NCBI GenBank assembly: GCA_037447655.1
Contig: JBBHKE010000485.1
Coordinates: 100,001-164,000, forward strand
Source: Zygnema cylindricum
Lineage: Eukaryota > Streptophyta > Zygnematophyceae > Zygnematales > Zygnemataceae
Direction of reading: 5' to 3'
Length of the DNA stretch: 64,000 nucleotides
Shown piece after piece: positions 21,792 to 31,263 of the stretch. The number at the start of each line of letters is the position of its first letter. Within the stretch, counting starts at the first letter, position 1. The notes under the pieces were generated by a model. It did no database searches, was not told where the DNA came from, and saw only the letters and a list, made by a program, of their open reading frames with translations. Made by a program: the position numbers and the translations under genes.

Positions 21792-23277
21792 ATGGTGCTT
21801 CTTCCCAGCTTCCTTCTTTGTGCGACAATCCTTCTTTTCCGTACGACTTTCGCTTCCGGACTTTACTGCGATAGTTTAATCGTTGGCGATTCTGAAGCGG
21901 AAGCCGTGCGGGAAACTATTTCGTATTTAGGGTTGAAAAATAGCCAAAATGTAACCTACAGTATTAATTCATGCCGCTGCCCATTAATGACCTGCAGTAA
22001 TCAGAGTGATGGCGTTACCAGAGTGATTGTGCTCAATCTCGTCGGTTATGGGATAGTAGGAAGTTTGTCCCCGTCCATCGGGAACTTGATGAGGTTGGTG
22101 TATTTGATCTTGAGTTCAAACTACCTAACAGGAAGTATTCCAGACAGTTGGGGAAATCTCAAAAGCTTAGTACAGTTGGACCTGTCTAACAACAACCTAA
22201 ATGGCACTTTGGATGTAGCGGGGAATTGGACCGCATTGTCATATCTCCTTCTCAGCTCTAATCATTTTAGCGCAGAAATGGCTATAATTCCAATAGCCGA
22301 TATGCCAATGTTAGAGTGGTTTTTATTCGACAATAACGATTTCACCGGACTTTTTCCAGATTTGATTAGTAGTTTATCGGTCCTCAGGTATCTTAGACTC
22401 GGTGAAAACATCAAAATGTCTCCTTCCAATCTACCATCTGCAAGTTCCAACTGGCCTGATACTCTTATGACTGTCGAATTATCGTCAATGAATCTCATTG
22501 GATCTCTTCCCGAGGCTCTAAGTTCCCTTCCACAGCTTTTTTGGATTGACGTCAGTAACAATTCCTTAGCTGGAAGCCTCCCTAACAATTTCGTCTTCGA
22601 CCCGCTAACTAACACTGTTTTACTTAACTCCAACAATTTTACAGGACCGGTACCATCTAGTCTTGCAAATAAAGTCATTTCCGTTCTTGATCTGTCAAAA
22701 AAAATTTTAAGCGGAAATGTTGCAGATTTCCTCACGATCATATGCGGTTCCGACAGCTCGAATTGGACGCTCACATATCTAAATGTCAGCCAAAACAATT
22801 TAACTGGGGAAATCTCTTCAAGTTTCAGTGATGGAAATTGTACTAATCTTGCTACTCTCGATCTAGGCCACAACAATCTCAATGGTACCATTTCTAAGTT
22901 CACAGCGTTGACGGGCCTGACACATCTATATTTAGATTATAACAAATTCTCGCGAGAACTGCCCACTTTCAAAAATCAATATATTACCACATTCAGTGTG
23001 GCAAAAAACGTTTTGTCTCGAAATATTTCTACTATGTTGAGGTTGCCAAACATAACAGACCTAAACCTCAGTGGCAACCAGTTCAATGGGCTTCTTCCCG
23101 CTAACACTAGTTGGGCTATGATCGAGACAATTGATCTTTCTCGGAATCTTTTCTTTTGGGAAATTCCGGTTAACTTCACAAAAGAGGCGACAAGATTACA
23201 ATTGTTTGATTTGAGCAATAACAACTTTACTAGCACTATTCCGTCTTATCTGGGAGCTTTGCATTTCTCCAATCTTT
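21792..23277 (+). CDS. LRR receptor ectodomain gene L1, first exon
   Basis: This exon encodes about 495 residues. The start ATG opens a signal peptide (LLPSFLLCATILLFRTTFA), followed by an N-terminal cap with Cys pairs (CRCPLMTC) and then tandem plant-type leucine-rich repeats (LVQLDLSNNNLNGTL, DLSGNQFNGLLP, LFDLSNNNFTSTIP). Many NxS/T sites fit an extracellular domain. The exon runs into GTAAGT at 23278, and the frame closes at TAG soon after if it is not spliced. The next plausible LRR exon (23478) is out of phase by one base with this donor, so either an unseen splice or a one-base lesion exists. No kinase domain was found downstream. It resembles L2 and L3 in the cap and first repeat (GYGIVGSLSPSIGNL). 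Confidence 0.85.
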
Positions 23278-23477
23278 GTAAGTACAAGTAGTTTCTTTAA
23301 TTTGATGTTTTTACAACTAGGCAGAGATATGTTATAATTTAATCACATGTTTTATTCACAGAGCATCCAAACAAATCAAGCAAACTTAAGCAATGCTAAG
23401 CATTTTGCTGATGTTTCTAGGTTTTGAAATAATTTTAAAAACTGATAAAACTTTGCCGTTTTCTACTTCAATCCCAG

Positions 23478-23597
23478 GGATTTGTCCAACAACCAATTTG
23501 ATTCCGGAATTCCCGATACCTTTGGAGATGTGGATTTTGTTTACGATGATTCACTTCGAATATATAGACCTTCAAGTTTTTCTAGTCTATTATATAT
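23478..23597 (+). CDS. L1 LRR exon
   Basis: A 120-bp exon between CCCAG|G and AT|GTGAGC. It encodes DLSNNQFDSGIPDTFGDVDF, a typical LRR, followed by a short linker. It ends in phase 2, matching the next exon. Confidence 0.65.
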
Positions 23598-24006
23598 GTG
23601 AGCATTACAAGCTCTGTTTTGGTAACAAATTTTCTGTTTTTGTCATGACACGCAGTTACAGTGTTTTAACCTATGCTTTTTTTTAAGGAAAATATTTAAA
23701 AACCACTCATGTATATAAGGCCATCACAAGTAGGGTTACAAACTTGCGGAGGTAAATCACCGCTGAGAAGCAGATACAGTAGTCCTATTGATGTGATTGT
23801 TTCGAGATGTGTGTCAAAAGAAGAGTTCAACAGAGAGCAGTATAGGTTGGATAATCAAGGCGATGTTCTCCAAAAACACTAACGTGGTTAGGTGCATCCT
23901 CAAAAATTTTCTAAGCTATTTTTTTCTTTAGAAAACTCAACAATTATATCATTTTTAGGCAGGTGCAGCCCTCTAATCGTAGATTTGTTGGCCGCTTGTG
24001 AAAAAG

Positions 24007-24078
24007 GAACTTGAGCGGATGCAATCTCAATGGCCCTATATCAGGGAAGATTGGGAATCTGCGGAGACTTTCTGTTTT
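24007..24078 (+). CDS. L1 single-LRR exon (72 bp)
   Basis: The exon encodes NLSGCNLNGPISGKIGNLRR and then LSVL, between AAAAG|G and TT|GTGAGT. The 72-bp, phase-2 architecture is the same as in the LRR exons of L2 and L3. Confidence 0.75.
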
Positions 24079-24532
24079 GTGAGTTGCCCTTTGCTTTCTA
24101 TCACTGAAAACCCCTACTAGGTAATTCCAGGTGTCCCACCTGGGGACAGATGCCCAGAAAGGGGGTTCGAATTGACTTGTTATTTGTCCAACACAAAAGC
24201 TAGGCTAGAAAACATTGAGATTAGTTTTTTATTTGGTCTGTTTAATCCATCTTTGGAGGAATTTGTTATTTGCATTCTTTGGAGTATTGTGCAAGGTATA
24301 GCGACAAAATAAGAGAAGTATTATTTTAACTTTTTGAAAATGACTTAGCTTCCCAAAACAGTTTCTGACTTCATTTTCATTCTGTAAAAGAAACAATTGT
24401 AATCCTTTTTTAAGATGTATGACAACATTTTTCAAGTGTTTTGGTGAAATATTCTATAGGTAATACCTTATACAGAGCCTTTCACCATGAATGACACGAA
24501 AAGTTTTTGTGGTGTACTATTTTGTTTTTTAG

Positions 24533-24598
24533 AGATTTGTCACATAACCAACTTAGTGGAAACATAACGGATCTTCACGAAACTAGCCTCGCTACAGT
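24533..24598 (+). CDS. L1 LRR exon
   Basis: A 66-bp exon between TTTTTTAG|A and GT|GTAAGT. It encodes DLSHNQLSGNITDLHETSLA. It joins in phase with the preceding 72-bp exon. It is the last L1 exon seen before copia element C. Confidence 0.75.
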
Positions 24599-24770
24599 GT
24601 AAGTAATTCAAATGTTATATTTCTTGCTTGTATTTTGAATATTTTTCCTTTGTAAGATTTGGTTGTCAACTGAAATCGTTCTAAAATAGCTGAGAATTAA
24701 ATTCCAATGCCTGTCCAATCATAAATGTTGATTAATTTTAGAGTGATTGGAGATTCTGAAACGTGTTCTA

Positions 24771-25350
24771 TGAAAGGATCGAAAACACAATCGAAATGAG
24801 CAGAAATTGACAAATTACAATGCGGAAGCGAATTTATCTCACATCAAATTTCAACCGGCTCACATGCATTAAATCCTCATGAACATAGATAGAGACATTC
24901 AGAAGAGGAAATTCACATTAATTCTCACACATTAATATTACAATAATTTCTTAGTTGTATTCTCCTTAGTGATTACAAATTCCCTCACTGGCTGGCATTT
25001 TAACTTAGTCGCTGATTACATCTAGAAATCTAATTCTACAAGCGTCACATGTACTTAGACGCAAAATAGAGTATGACGCAAACTGAAAATTCGCGAAATG
25101 AAATATCTAGAAGTACAATACTTAAGGTACAACTTAACCTACGTGAAACAAAACTACTAGAAGTACGTACAAACCGAAAGTACTAAAAGTCCCGTATATA
25201 AAAAATAAACCAAACCGTTCACACCTAATCAAACGAAACTGAAAAGTCAAAAGTACTAATGAACCGAAAACTTAATGCGCAACGTGACGCGCGACTGACG
25301 TACACCAAAACAAACCAATATTGACAAAATCCAACATTGCAATCCTAACA
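24771..25350 (-). repeat. 3' LTR of element C
   Basis: 580 bp, starting TGTTAGGATTGCAATGTTGG and ending ...GATCCTTTCA on the minus strand. Compared with the 5' LTR it has about 28 substitutions and a few indels by hand count. Confidence 0.9.
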
Positions 25351-25367
25351 TTCCCCCCCTCAATGTG
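25351..25367 (-). promoter_or_regulatory. Polypurine tract of element C
   Basis: The minus strand reads TTGAGGGGGGGAA directly before the 3' LTR, as expected for the plus-strand primer. Confidence 0.8.
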
Positions 25368-25394
25368 GGGATTTATGCTAACTACTAAACAAAC

Positions 25395-26948
25395 TCAAAT
25401 TAACCCTAATTTAGGTCTCCCTCTAACAAAGACATCATGCATTGCAGCTTTAGTTAACATATCTGCTGCTTCCTCCAAGGTAGGAACAAATACAAATTCT
25501 AACTCTTTATCCTTCACCAAATCTCTCACAAAATGCCATTGAATTCGAATATGTTTTGTCCTTTTATGAAACACCGGATTCTTCACTAAAGCAATACTAC
25601 TCATGCTGTCAGAATAAATCTTCATACACTTCACAAAAATTCCCAACTCACTCAACATGTCCTTAATCCAAATTGAAGCTTTTGCCGCATGACAAGCCGC
25701 CATGTACTCCGCTTCAGTTGAACTCAAAGCCACCGTAGGCTGTAATCTGGAGCTCCATGAGATTGCTGCTCCACTCAATACAAAAGCATAACCGGAGGTG
25801 GACTTTCCCGTGTCAAAGTCGCCTCCCCAGTCAGCATCACAATATCCAAAGCAATCCAAATCATCTCCACTTCGGTAAACCAAACCAATGTCTAATGTTC
25901 CGGCCAAATACCTGAAAATCCTCTTGACCGATTCCCAATGTTGCTTCTTTGGAGCTTGACTATACCTGCTAACAATTGAAACAGCTGCAGAAATATCCGG
26001 TCTTGTCCCTACACTCAAATACATTAGGCATCCAATTGCCTCTCTATAAGGGACGTTAACAATTTCCTCATCGTCAAATTTGCTAAGCTGTAATTTCGGG
26101 TCTAGAGGTGTGCTAAGGGGCTTAGAACCTAACATAGAAAATCGAGTAAGAACTTCTTTACAATATTGTTCTTGACTCAATTTAATACATCCATATTTAC
26201 TCCTAATCACCTCAATTCCCAATATATATTTTGCTTCACCTAAATCTGTCACCTTAAAATGCTTTTTCAAATAAAACTTCAATTCCTTGATTTTCTCTAA
26301 ACTATCTGACACCATAATGAAATCATCCACATAGACACTAAAAACAATTTGATCCATTCCATTTCCTTTCACATACACACCAGAATCTGAAATAGTTCTT
26401 ACAAATCCAAAGTCAATCAAAACCTTATGTAAGCGTAAATACCATGTTCTTGGTGCTTGCTTCAACCCATACAAAGATTTCTTGAATCTCCACACTAAAC
26501 CGGGTTTAGATTGTACTCCTTCCGGAATCTTCATATAAACCTCCTCCTCGAGGTCTCCATTAAGAAAAGCGGTCTCCACGTCCATTTGATGGATATGTTT
26601 CTTCCCAGCTGCCGCCAATGCGATGATCATCCTCAAAAAATCAAACTTGACCACGGGAGCATAGGTCTCCGTATAATCCACCCCTTCTTTCTGCTGAAAT
26701 ACCTTACAAACTAATCTTGCTTTATACTTAATCAATTCACCAGACGCACCAGTTTTTGTCTTAAACACCCACTTAGAATCTATGGCCTTCTTTCCTTCAG
26801 GCAATTCTACTTCCTCAAAAGTCTCATTCTCAACAATAGATTTATATTCTTTTTCAAATGCATCTTTCCACTTAGACTCCCAATCACCCGAGTTTCTAGC
26901 TTCCGTATAAGATTTCGGATCACCACTTACACTCTCTTGCAGTAATTG
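25395..26948 (-). CDS. Copia reverse transcriptase and RNase H (element C)
   Basis: 517 codons remain open after the TAG at 26951-26949. The order is the RT N-terminus (DSKWVFKTKTGASGEL, DYTETYAPVVKFDFLR), the palm (HQMDVETAFLNGDLEEEVYM), the catalytic YVDD box (FSVYVDDFIMVSD), the RT connection (SLYGLKQAPRTWY) and RNase H (DADWGGDFDTGKSTSGYAF, STEAEYMAACHAAK, HKRTKHIRIQWHFVRD). It copies element RNA into cDNA inside cytoplasmic particles. No ATG stands at its start. It is in the same frame as the Gag-integrase frame, so it would be made as a C-terminal extension by reading through the single stop. Apart from that stop the frame is undamaged. Confidence 0.93.
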   Translation of the reverse strand, partial: QLLQESVSGDPKSYTEARNSGDWESKWKDAFEKEYKSIVENETFEEVELPEGKKAIDSKWVFKTKTGASGELIKYKARLVCKVFQQKEGVDYTETYAPVVKFDFLRMIIALAAAGKKHIHQMDVETAFLNGDLEEEVYMKIPEGVQSKPGLVWRFKKSLYGLKQAPRTWYLRLHKVLIDFGFVRTISDSGVYVKGNGMDQIVFSVYVDDFIMVSDSLEKIKELKFYLKKHFKVTDLGEAKYILGIEVIRSKYGCIKLSQEQYCKEVLTRFSMLGSKPLSTPLDPKLQLSKFDDEEIVNVPYREAIGCLMYLSVGTRPDISAAVSIVSRYSQAPKKQHWESVKRIFRYLAGTLDIGLVYRSGDDLDCFGYCDADWGGDFDTGKSTSGYAFVLSGAAISWSSRLQPTVALSSTEAEYMAACHAAKASIWIKDMLSELGIFVKCMKIYSDSMSSIALVKNPVFHKRTKHIRIQWHFVRDLVKDKELEFVFVPTLEEAADMLTKAAMHDVFVRGRPKLGLI

Positions 26949-26951
26949 CTA
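26943..26951 (-). promoter_or_regulatory. In-frame UAG with leaky context CAA-UUA
   Basis: The minus strand reads TTA TAG CAA TTA CTG at the end of the Gag-integrase frame, and the frame then stays open through RT. UAG followed by CAA UUA is the tobamovirus-type readthrough context (CARYYA). Whether it is used here is unknown; it could be a chance nonsense mutation. Confidence 0.6.
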
Positions 26952-29900
26952 TAAAAGGAATTCATTTAACTTAGCCTCTGAGATAAAATTATGAGATTTA
27001 TCACTAGCTTTCATTTGAAGACTTAATCTCTCAGGTGCTTTTCCCTTGTTCTCTCGATTACTTCTCCTAACAATCACTTCTTCTTCCATTACATTCTTTT
27101 CACTCTTTTCAGAAATTGATGGCAAGCTCTTTTCACTATTTTGACTTTTCAAAGATAATTTTGAACTCTCAGACTTATCATCACTCAAAGTGGATTCCAA
27201 ATCAAAATTATCAGAATTTGAAACTTTACCAAATTTCGGTTTTCGTTTTGGAGTCTCATAATGATCGTCTTCCTCATCTGACGAATCTGCCACTTCGAAC
27301 TCCTCCAAACTGTTTTCTTCTTCAAAATCCAAGCTTTGCTCCTTGCCGTTCGAATATTCCATGGCCGTCTTTAAATTCTCGTGGTAGTCAACATTCCGTG
27401 ACTCCACTACGTTCCGCGTCACAGGATTGAAGATTCGGTATTGATTCGAATTCGCACTATATCCGACGAAAATTCCACTCCAACTTCGTGGACCAAACTT
27501 GCCGGTCCGTTTGTTTCGGTCAATATATACGGTCGCCTGACAACCCCAAATTCTTAAATGTCGTACTGACGGAGCTTGTCCACTCCAAAGTTCTTGATGC
27601 GTCTTCTCACCAGAAATCGAAGTCAATCTTCGATTACACACATAGTTTGCCGTGACTATGGCTTCTCCCCAAAGCGAAGCATTGTGATTCGTGCTATGAA
27701 GCATCGCACGCACCATTTCTTGCAACGTCCTGTTTTTCCTTTCGGCCACTCCATTAGATTCGGGTGAATAAGCGGCGGTAAATTGTTGCTTGATTCCCCG
27801 CTCTTCACAAAACTCCTTAAATGCAATAAATTCTCCACCATTATCCGACCTCACGGCTTTCAATTTCCTGTCCGTTTCCCTTTCAGCCATCACAACAAAC
27901 ATTTTAAAATAATCTAAAGTCTCCGACTTCCTTTTCAAAAGATACACCCAACTCTTACGAGAAAAATCATCAACAATCACAAAAACATATCTATTTCCCC
28001 CAAGACTCCTCGGCTTAATAGGTCCACATAGATCCACATGAATAAGTTCCAAAGGTTGACTCGCTCGAAATTTTACATTTTTGAGAGGATGAGGTTTCCT
28101 CATTTGCTTCCCCTTGCTACAACCATTACATCCATTCACCTTTTCTCCGATCGCCAATTCCAAACCTCTCACCGAAGAATTCTTAATCATCCTTTTAATA
28201 TTTTCCTCCGAAGTGTGGCATAACCGATGATGCCAAAGGCTAAGGTCGCCTTTCTCCATCTCCACGGAAAGCATAGAAGGTTCCTCTTTAGCCGGCCGTT
28301 TCCAAATTAACTTACTAACCAAATTATCTGACACAAATCCTTCCCCAATTTGAATTCCTTCCTTACTTTTAATCATGATTCGAAAATCCTCCAAAGAAAT
28401 GACTCTACCTCCGGCCTTTTGAATTTGAGGAACACTAACCAAATTCACCACTCCATTAGGAATAAACAAAGCATCATTCAACTTAGCTTTATGCACTTTA
28501 ACATTTCCAAATTTATCTCTCACCGGTAAATCAATTCGAACCGTTCCAACCGTATCCACCGGAATCACATGTCCACTCGCAACGGTGACATTCTTTGGAA
28601 CCGTAAGCTTCCTTGTATCCGAAAATAAACTTAAATCCGTACACACGTGATGAGTTGCGCCGGTATCAATAATCCAATCTTTTACACAATGATTACTAGA
28701 AGCCGAATTCAAAATTGCTCCGGTTTTCTCGTCCAATAAAATAGTCAAATTGTAATATCGCTCCTCAAAATCTTTTTCAAATTCCGTATAATTTCCTTGA
28801 TAATCGGATCCTCTTAAAATGCCACGACCGCGTCCGCGTCCTCGGCCACGTCCTCGTCCATTTCCTCGATCACCATAAAAAGAAGAATTTTCACCTTCTC
28901 GTTGGAAACAATGAGAGCTCACATGTCCCCACTTATGGCATATATTGCACCTCTTCCCCTTATCCGGGCACTCGGCTGCAAAATGCCCAACCTTATCACA
29001 TTTGAAACAAGTCACGTTAGAGGTGTTAGTTCTATCAAATTGACTTCTACTAATTCCAACATTTTGACTTCTTCCTCTACCTCTTCCTCTAAAATTTCCT
29101 CTAACGCCCCCTCTTCCTCGGAACAAATTTAGATCCAGGGAATCCAAGGTATTTACATTATGGATTCCACTACTTTCAAAACCTCTACCTACACTCTCTC
29201 TAGACTTCTCAATGGACTTCAAATAATTCACTACATACTCAAGTGTAGCCTTCCGTTTAGATTGAATTATTTCACTAGACGTAGAACATCTTTCGGGGAA
29301 TCCCTCTAAGAACACTTGTAACTTTTCATTTTCGGGTACAATTTTACCAAGACTACTCAATTGCTCCAACAAAATATAAAATCTTTTAACTCCATCATCT
29401 ATTGACTCATTATGCTTAAACTTAAATTTAATGAAATCCTTAAACACATAATTTGCCTTATCTTTGAATCCTTTCTCAAAATGATTTTCTAACGCTTGCC
29501 AACATTTATGTGCGGTATCATGAATAAGAAAATAATCATGGACCGATCCGGTACAACTTTGAATCAATCCATTCATGGCCGCCATATCTTTCAATCTCCA
29601 CAAATTTTGCGCTTTGGGATCTTTTGGCATTTTCTCCTTGCCGTTGACGATCTTCCATAACTTCTTCAAGATGAGACTCGCTCTCATGTTCTTCTTCCAA
29701 ATAGCGTAGTTTGATCCATCAAAGATAACCGGCTTGCCTCCCATTTGAAAATCTTCTTCTCCATCCAACTCACTATCAAAATCAAAATCCTCTTCTATCT
29801 TTTTCTTTTTCTTTTTCTTACATTTTTCATCATCATCCGAATTATCTGAGCTGCTACTAGAACTAGAGCTAGAGCTGCCCTCGAATTCCTCTTTCACCAA

Positions 29901-30194
29901 AACATTTTCATTTTTCACCTTTTTATCCTTCTCTTTCATAAATTTCTCCCACTCCTTATAAGTGTCTCTATCTAACCGAATGTCATAACTTTCCTTCTCA
30001 TTAGATTGATCTAATCCGAAGGGTTTAGCTGGCAATGACTCCTCGGACTTTGGCGCAATTCCTTCACCGAAACTGAATTCTCGTTCGCTCGGACCCTGAA
30101 GAGATGGCTCGGGAGTCGGCGGAGTTCCCAAGGTCCCCATAGGCATCCTCGGTCCGGATGGAGAGGGTGTGTTCTTCTTTTTCTTCCCTCCCAT
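26949..30194 (-). CDS. Copia Gag-protease-integrase polyprotein (element C)
   Basis: 1081 residues. The N-terminal extension is charged (a Ser run, then Asp and Lys runs, about residues 100-135). Gag follows (MGGKPVIFDGSNYAIWKKNM), then an Arg/Gly-rich zone with two CCHC knuckles (CFKCDKVGHFAAEC and CNICHKWGHVSSHC). After these come the protease (WIIDTGATHHVC), the integrase zinc domain (LWHHRLCHTSEENI, CNGCSKGKQ) and the core with all three acidic residues (LIHVDLCGP, VRSDNGGEF, ESNGVAERKN). The copia GKFGPRSWSGIFVGY block is present. A Ser/Glu-rich linker precedes the terminal TAG. The start ATG is 35 codons or more upstream of Gag homology, and the extra acidic N-terminus is unusual. Confidence 0.95.
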   Translation of the reverse strand: MGGKKKKNTPSPSGPRMPMGTLGTPPTPEPSLQGPSEREFSFGEGIAPKSEESLPAKPFGLDQSNEKESYDIRLDRDTYKEWEKFMKEKDKKVKNENVLVKEEFEGSSSSSSSSSSDNSDDDEKCKKKKKKKIEEDFDFDSELDGEEDFQMGGKPVIFDGSNYAIWKKNMRASLILKKLWKIVNGKEKMPKDPKAQNLWRLKDMAAMNGLIQSCTGSVHDYFLIHDTAHKCWQALENHFEKGFKDKANYVFKDFIKFKFKHNESIDDGVKRFYILLEQLSSLGKIVPENEKLQVFLEGFPERCSTSSEIIQSKRKATLEYVVNYLKSIEKSRESVGRGFESSGIHNVNTLDSLDLNLFRGRGGVRGNFRGRGRGRSQNVGISRSQFDRTNTSNVTCFKCDKVGHFAAECPDKGKRCNICHKWGHVSSHCFQREGENSSFYGDRGNGRGRGRGRGRGRGILRGSDYQGNYTEFEKDFEERYYNLTILLDEKTGAILNSASSNHCVKDWIIDTGATHHVCTDLSLFSDTRKLTVPKNVTVASGHVIPVDTVGTVRIDLPVRDKFGNVKVHKAKLNDALFIPNGVVNLVSVPQIQKAGGRVISLEDFRIMIKSKEGIQIGEGFVSDNLVSKLIWKRPAKEEPSMLSVEMEKGDLSLWHHRLCHTSEENIKRMIKNSSVRGLELAIGEKVNGCNGCSKGKQMRKPHPLKNVKFRASQPLELIHVDLCGPIKPRSLGGNRYVFVIVDDFSRKSWVYLLKRKSETLDYFKMFVVMAERETDRKLKAVRSDNGGEFIAFKEFCEERGIKQQFTAAYSPESNGVAERKNRTLQEMVRAMLHSTNHNASLWGEAIVTANYVCNRRLTSISGEKTHQELWSGQAPSVRHLRIWGCQATVYIDRNKRTGKFGPRSWSGIFVGYSANSNQYRIFNPVTRNVVESRNVDYHENLKTAMEYSNGKEQSLDFEEENSLEEFEVADSSDEEDDHYETPKRKPKFGKVSNSDNFDLESTLSDDKSESSKLSLKSQNSEKSLPSISEKSEKNVMEEEVIVRRSNRENKGKAPERLSLQMKASDKSHNFISEAKLNEFLL

Positions 30195-30224
30195 GCCTAA
30201 CTCACTAGATCCTCAATGTGGAGC

Positions 30225-30242
30225 TAACCTGCTCCGATACCA
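30225..30242 (-). promoter_or_regulatory. Primer-binding site of element C (tRNA-iMet 3' end)
   Basis: Two bases inside the 5' LTR the minus strand reads TGGTATCGGAGC, one base different from the standard plant copia site TGGTATCAGAGC, which is complementary to the 3' end of initiator tRNA-Met. Confidence 0.88.
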
Positions 30243-30244
30243 AT

Positions 30245-30814
30245 TGAAAGGATCGAAAACACAATCGGAATGCGCAGAAATTGACAAATTACAATGCGGA
30301 AGCGAGTTTATCTCACATCAAATTTCAACCAGCTCACATGCATTAAATCCTCATGAACATAGATAGAGACATTCAGAAGAGGAAATTCACATTAATTCTC
30401 ACACATTAATATTACAATAATTTCTTAGTTGTATTCTCCTTAATAATTACAAATTCCCTCACTGGTTGGTATTTTAACTTAGTCGCAGATTACATCTAGA
30501 AATCTAATTATAGAAGCGTCACATGTACTTGGACGCAAAATAGAGTACGACGCAAACTGAAAATTCGCGAAACGAAATATCTAGAAGTACAATACTTAAA
30601 GGTACAACTTAACCTACGTGAAACGAAACTACTAGAATTACGCACGAACCGAAAGTACTAGAAGTCCCGTATATAAAAAATAAACCAAACCGTTCATACC
30701 TAATCAAACGAAACCAAAAGTACAATGAAACGAAACTTAATGCGCGACGTGACGCGCGACTGACGCACACAAAAACAAACCAATATTGACAAATCCCACA
30801 TTGCAATCCTAACA
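30245..30814 (-). repeat. 5' LTR of element C
   Basis: 570 bp, TGTTAGGATTGC to GATCCTTTCA on the minus strand. It should carry the element promoter. Confidence 0.9.
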
Positions 30815-31192
30815 CTTTTCTCCGAATCACTTGATATACCCTAAATAATTTTCTTTAGATAGAAAATAAAACCAAATAAAAGAGTCTAAGTTTACAAACG
30901 AAGAATGCAACTTCCATAAGAAAAAAAAAATGTCAAATATTGATGAAAAAAAATAAAATGATAAGAATTCTACGGTTTTCTCCCCATTAACGATCAATAA
31001 TTTATTGAGATTTCAATACAAATTTTAACTCATAGTTTAATGAGTGGTTCACTACTATAACTAGTAAACTTTTTTCCACATCCCCTCTTTCCCCTTTTCC
31101 CTGTCCCCCACAAACATATACAATTAACAAACATTAATAATTAAGAGTACACTTCTGATGCACAACATAACCATAGTGCCACGTGTCTTACA

Positions 31193-31263
31193 GCCATTGG
31201 ATATCAATCAATTGACCGATGGACGATAGAATGCTTCCACCTAACGTGTTTTTTTGGAGCTAT
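31193..31263 (-). pseudogene. L2 LRR exon 5, damaged
   Basis: CTCAG|A then TAG, then LQKNTLGGSILSSIGQLIDI, ending CT|GTAAGA. The first codon is a stop where Tyr or Asp is usual, and a Pro of the GSIPSSI motif has become Leu. Confidence 0.65.

Larger units (their letters stand above)
24771..30814 (-). mobile_element. Ty1/copia element C, nearly intact
   Basis: A full-length minus-strand copia element. It has a 5' LTR (30245-30814), a primer-binding site complementary to the 3' end of initiator tRNA-Met, a Gag-protease-integrase frame (30194-26949), one in-frame TAG, a reverse transcriptase-RNase H frame (26948-25395), a purine tract and a 3' LTR (24771-25350). The order protease-integrase-RT-RNase H defines copia. 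The LTRs are about 95 percent identical by eye, with some small indels. No 5-bp duplication is evident (TTCTA on the left, CTTTT on the right). It lies between the convergent genes L1 and L2. Confidence 0.95.

Noticed and set aside
22262-22903. 213-codon minus-strand frame under L1
   Set aside because: Shadow of the LRR exon on the opposite strand; the plus strand has the LRR periodicity.
27116-27430. Plus-strand frame in element C
   Set aside because: Shadow of the Gag-Pol frame.
24766-30819. 5-bp target duplication of element C
   Set aside because: Left flank TTCTA and right flank CTTTT do not match; no convincing alternative border was found.
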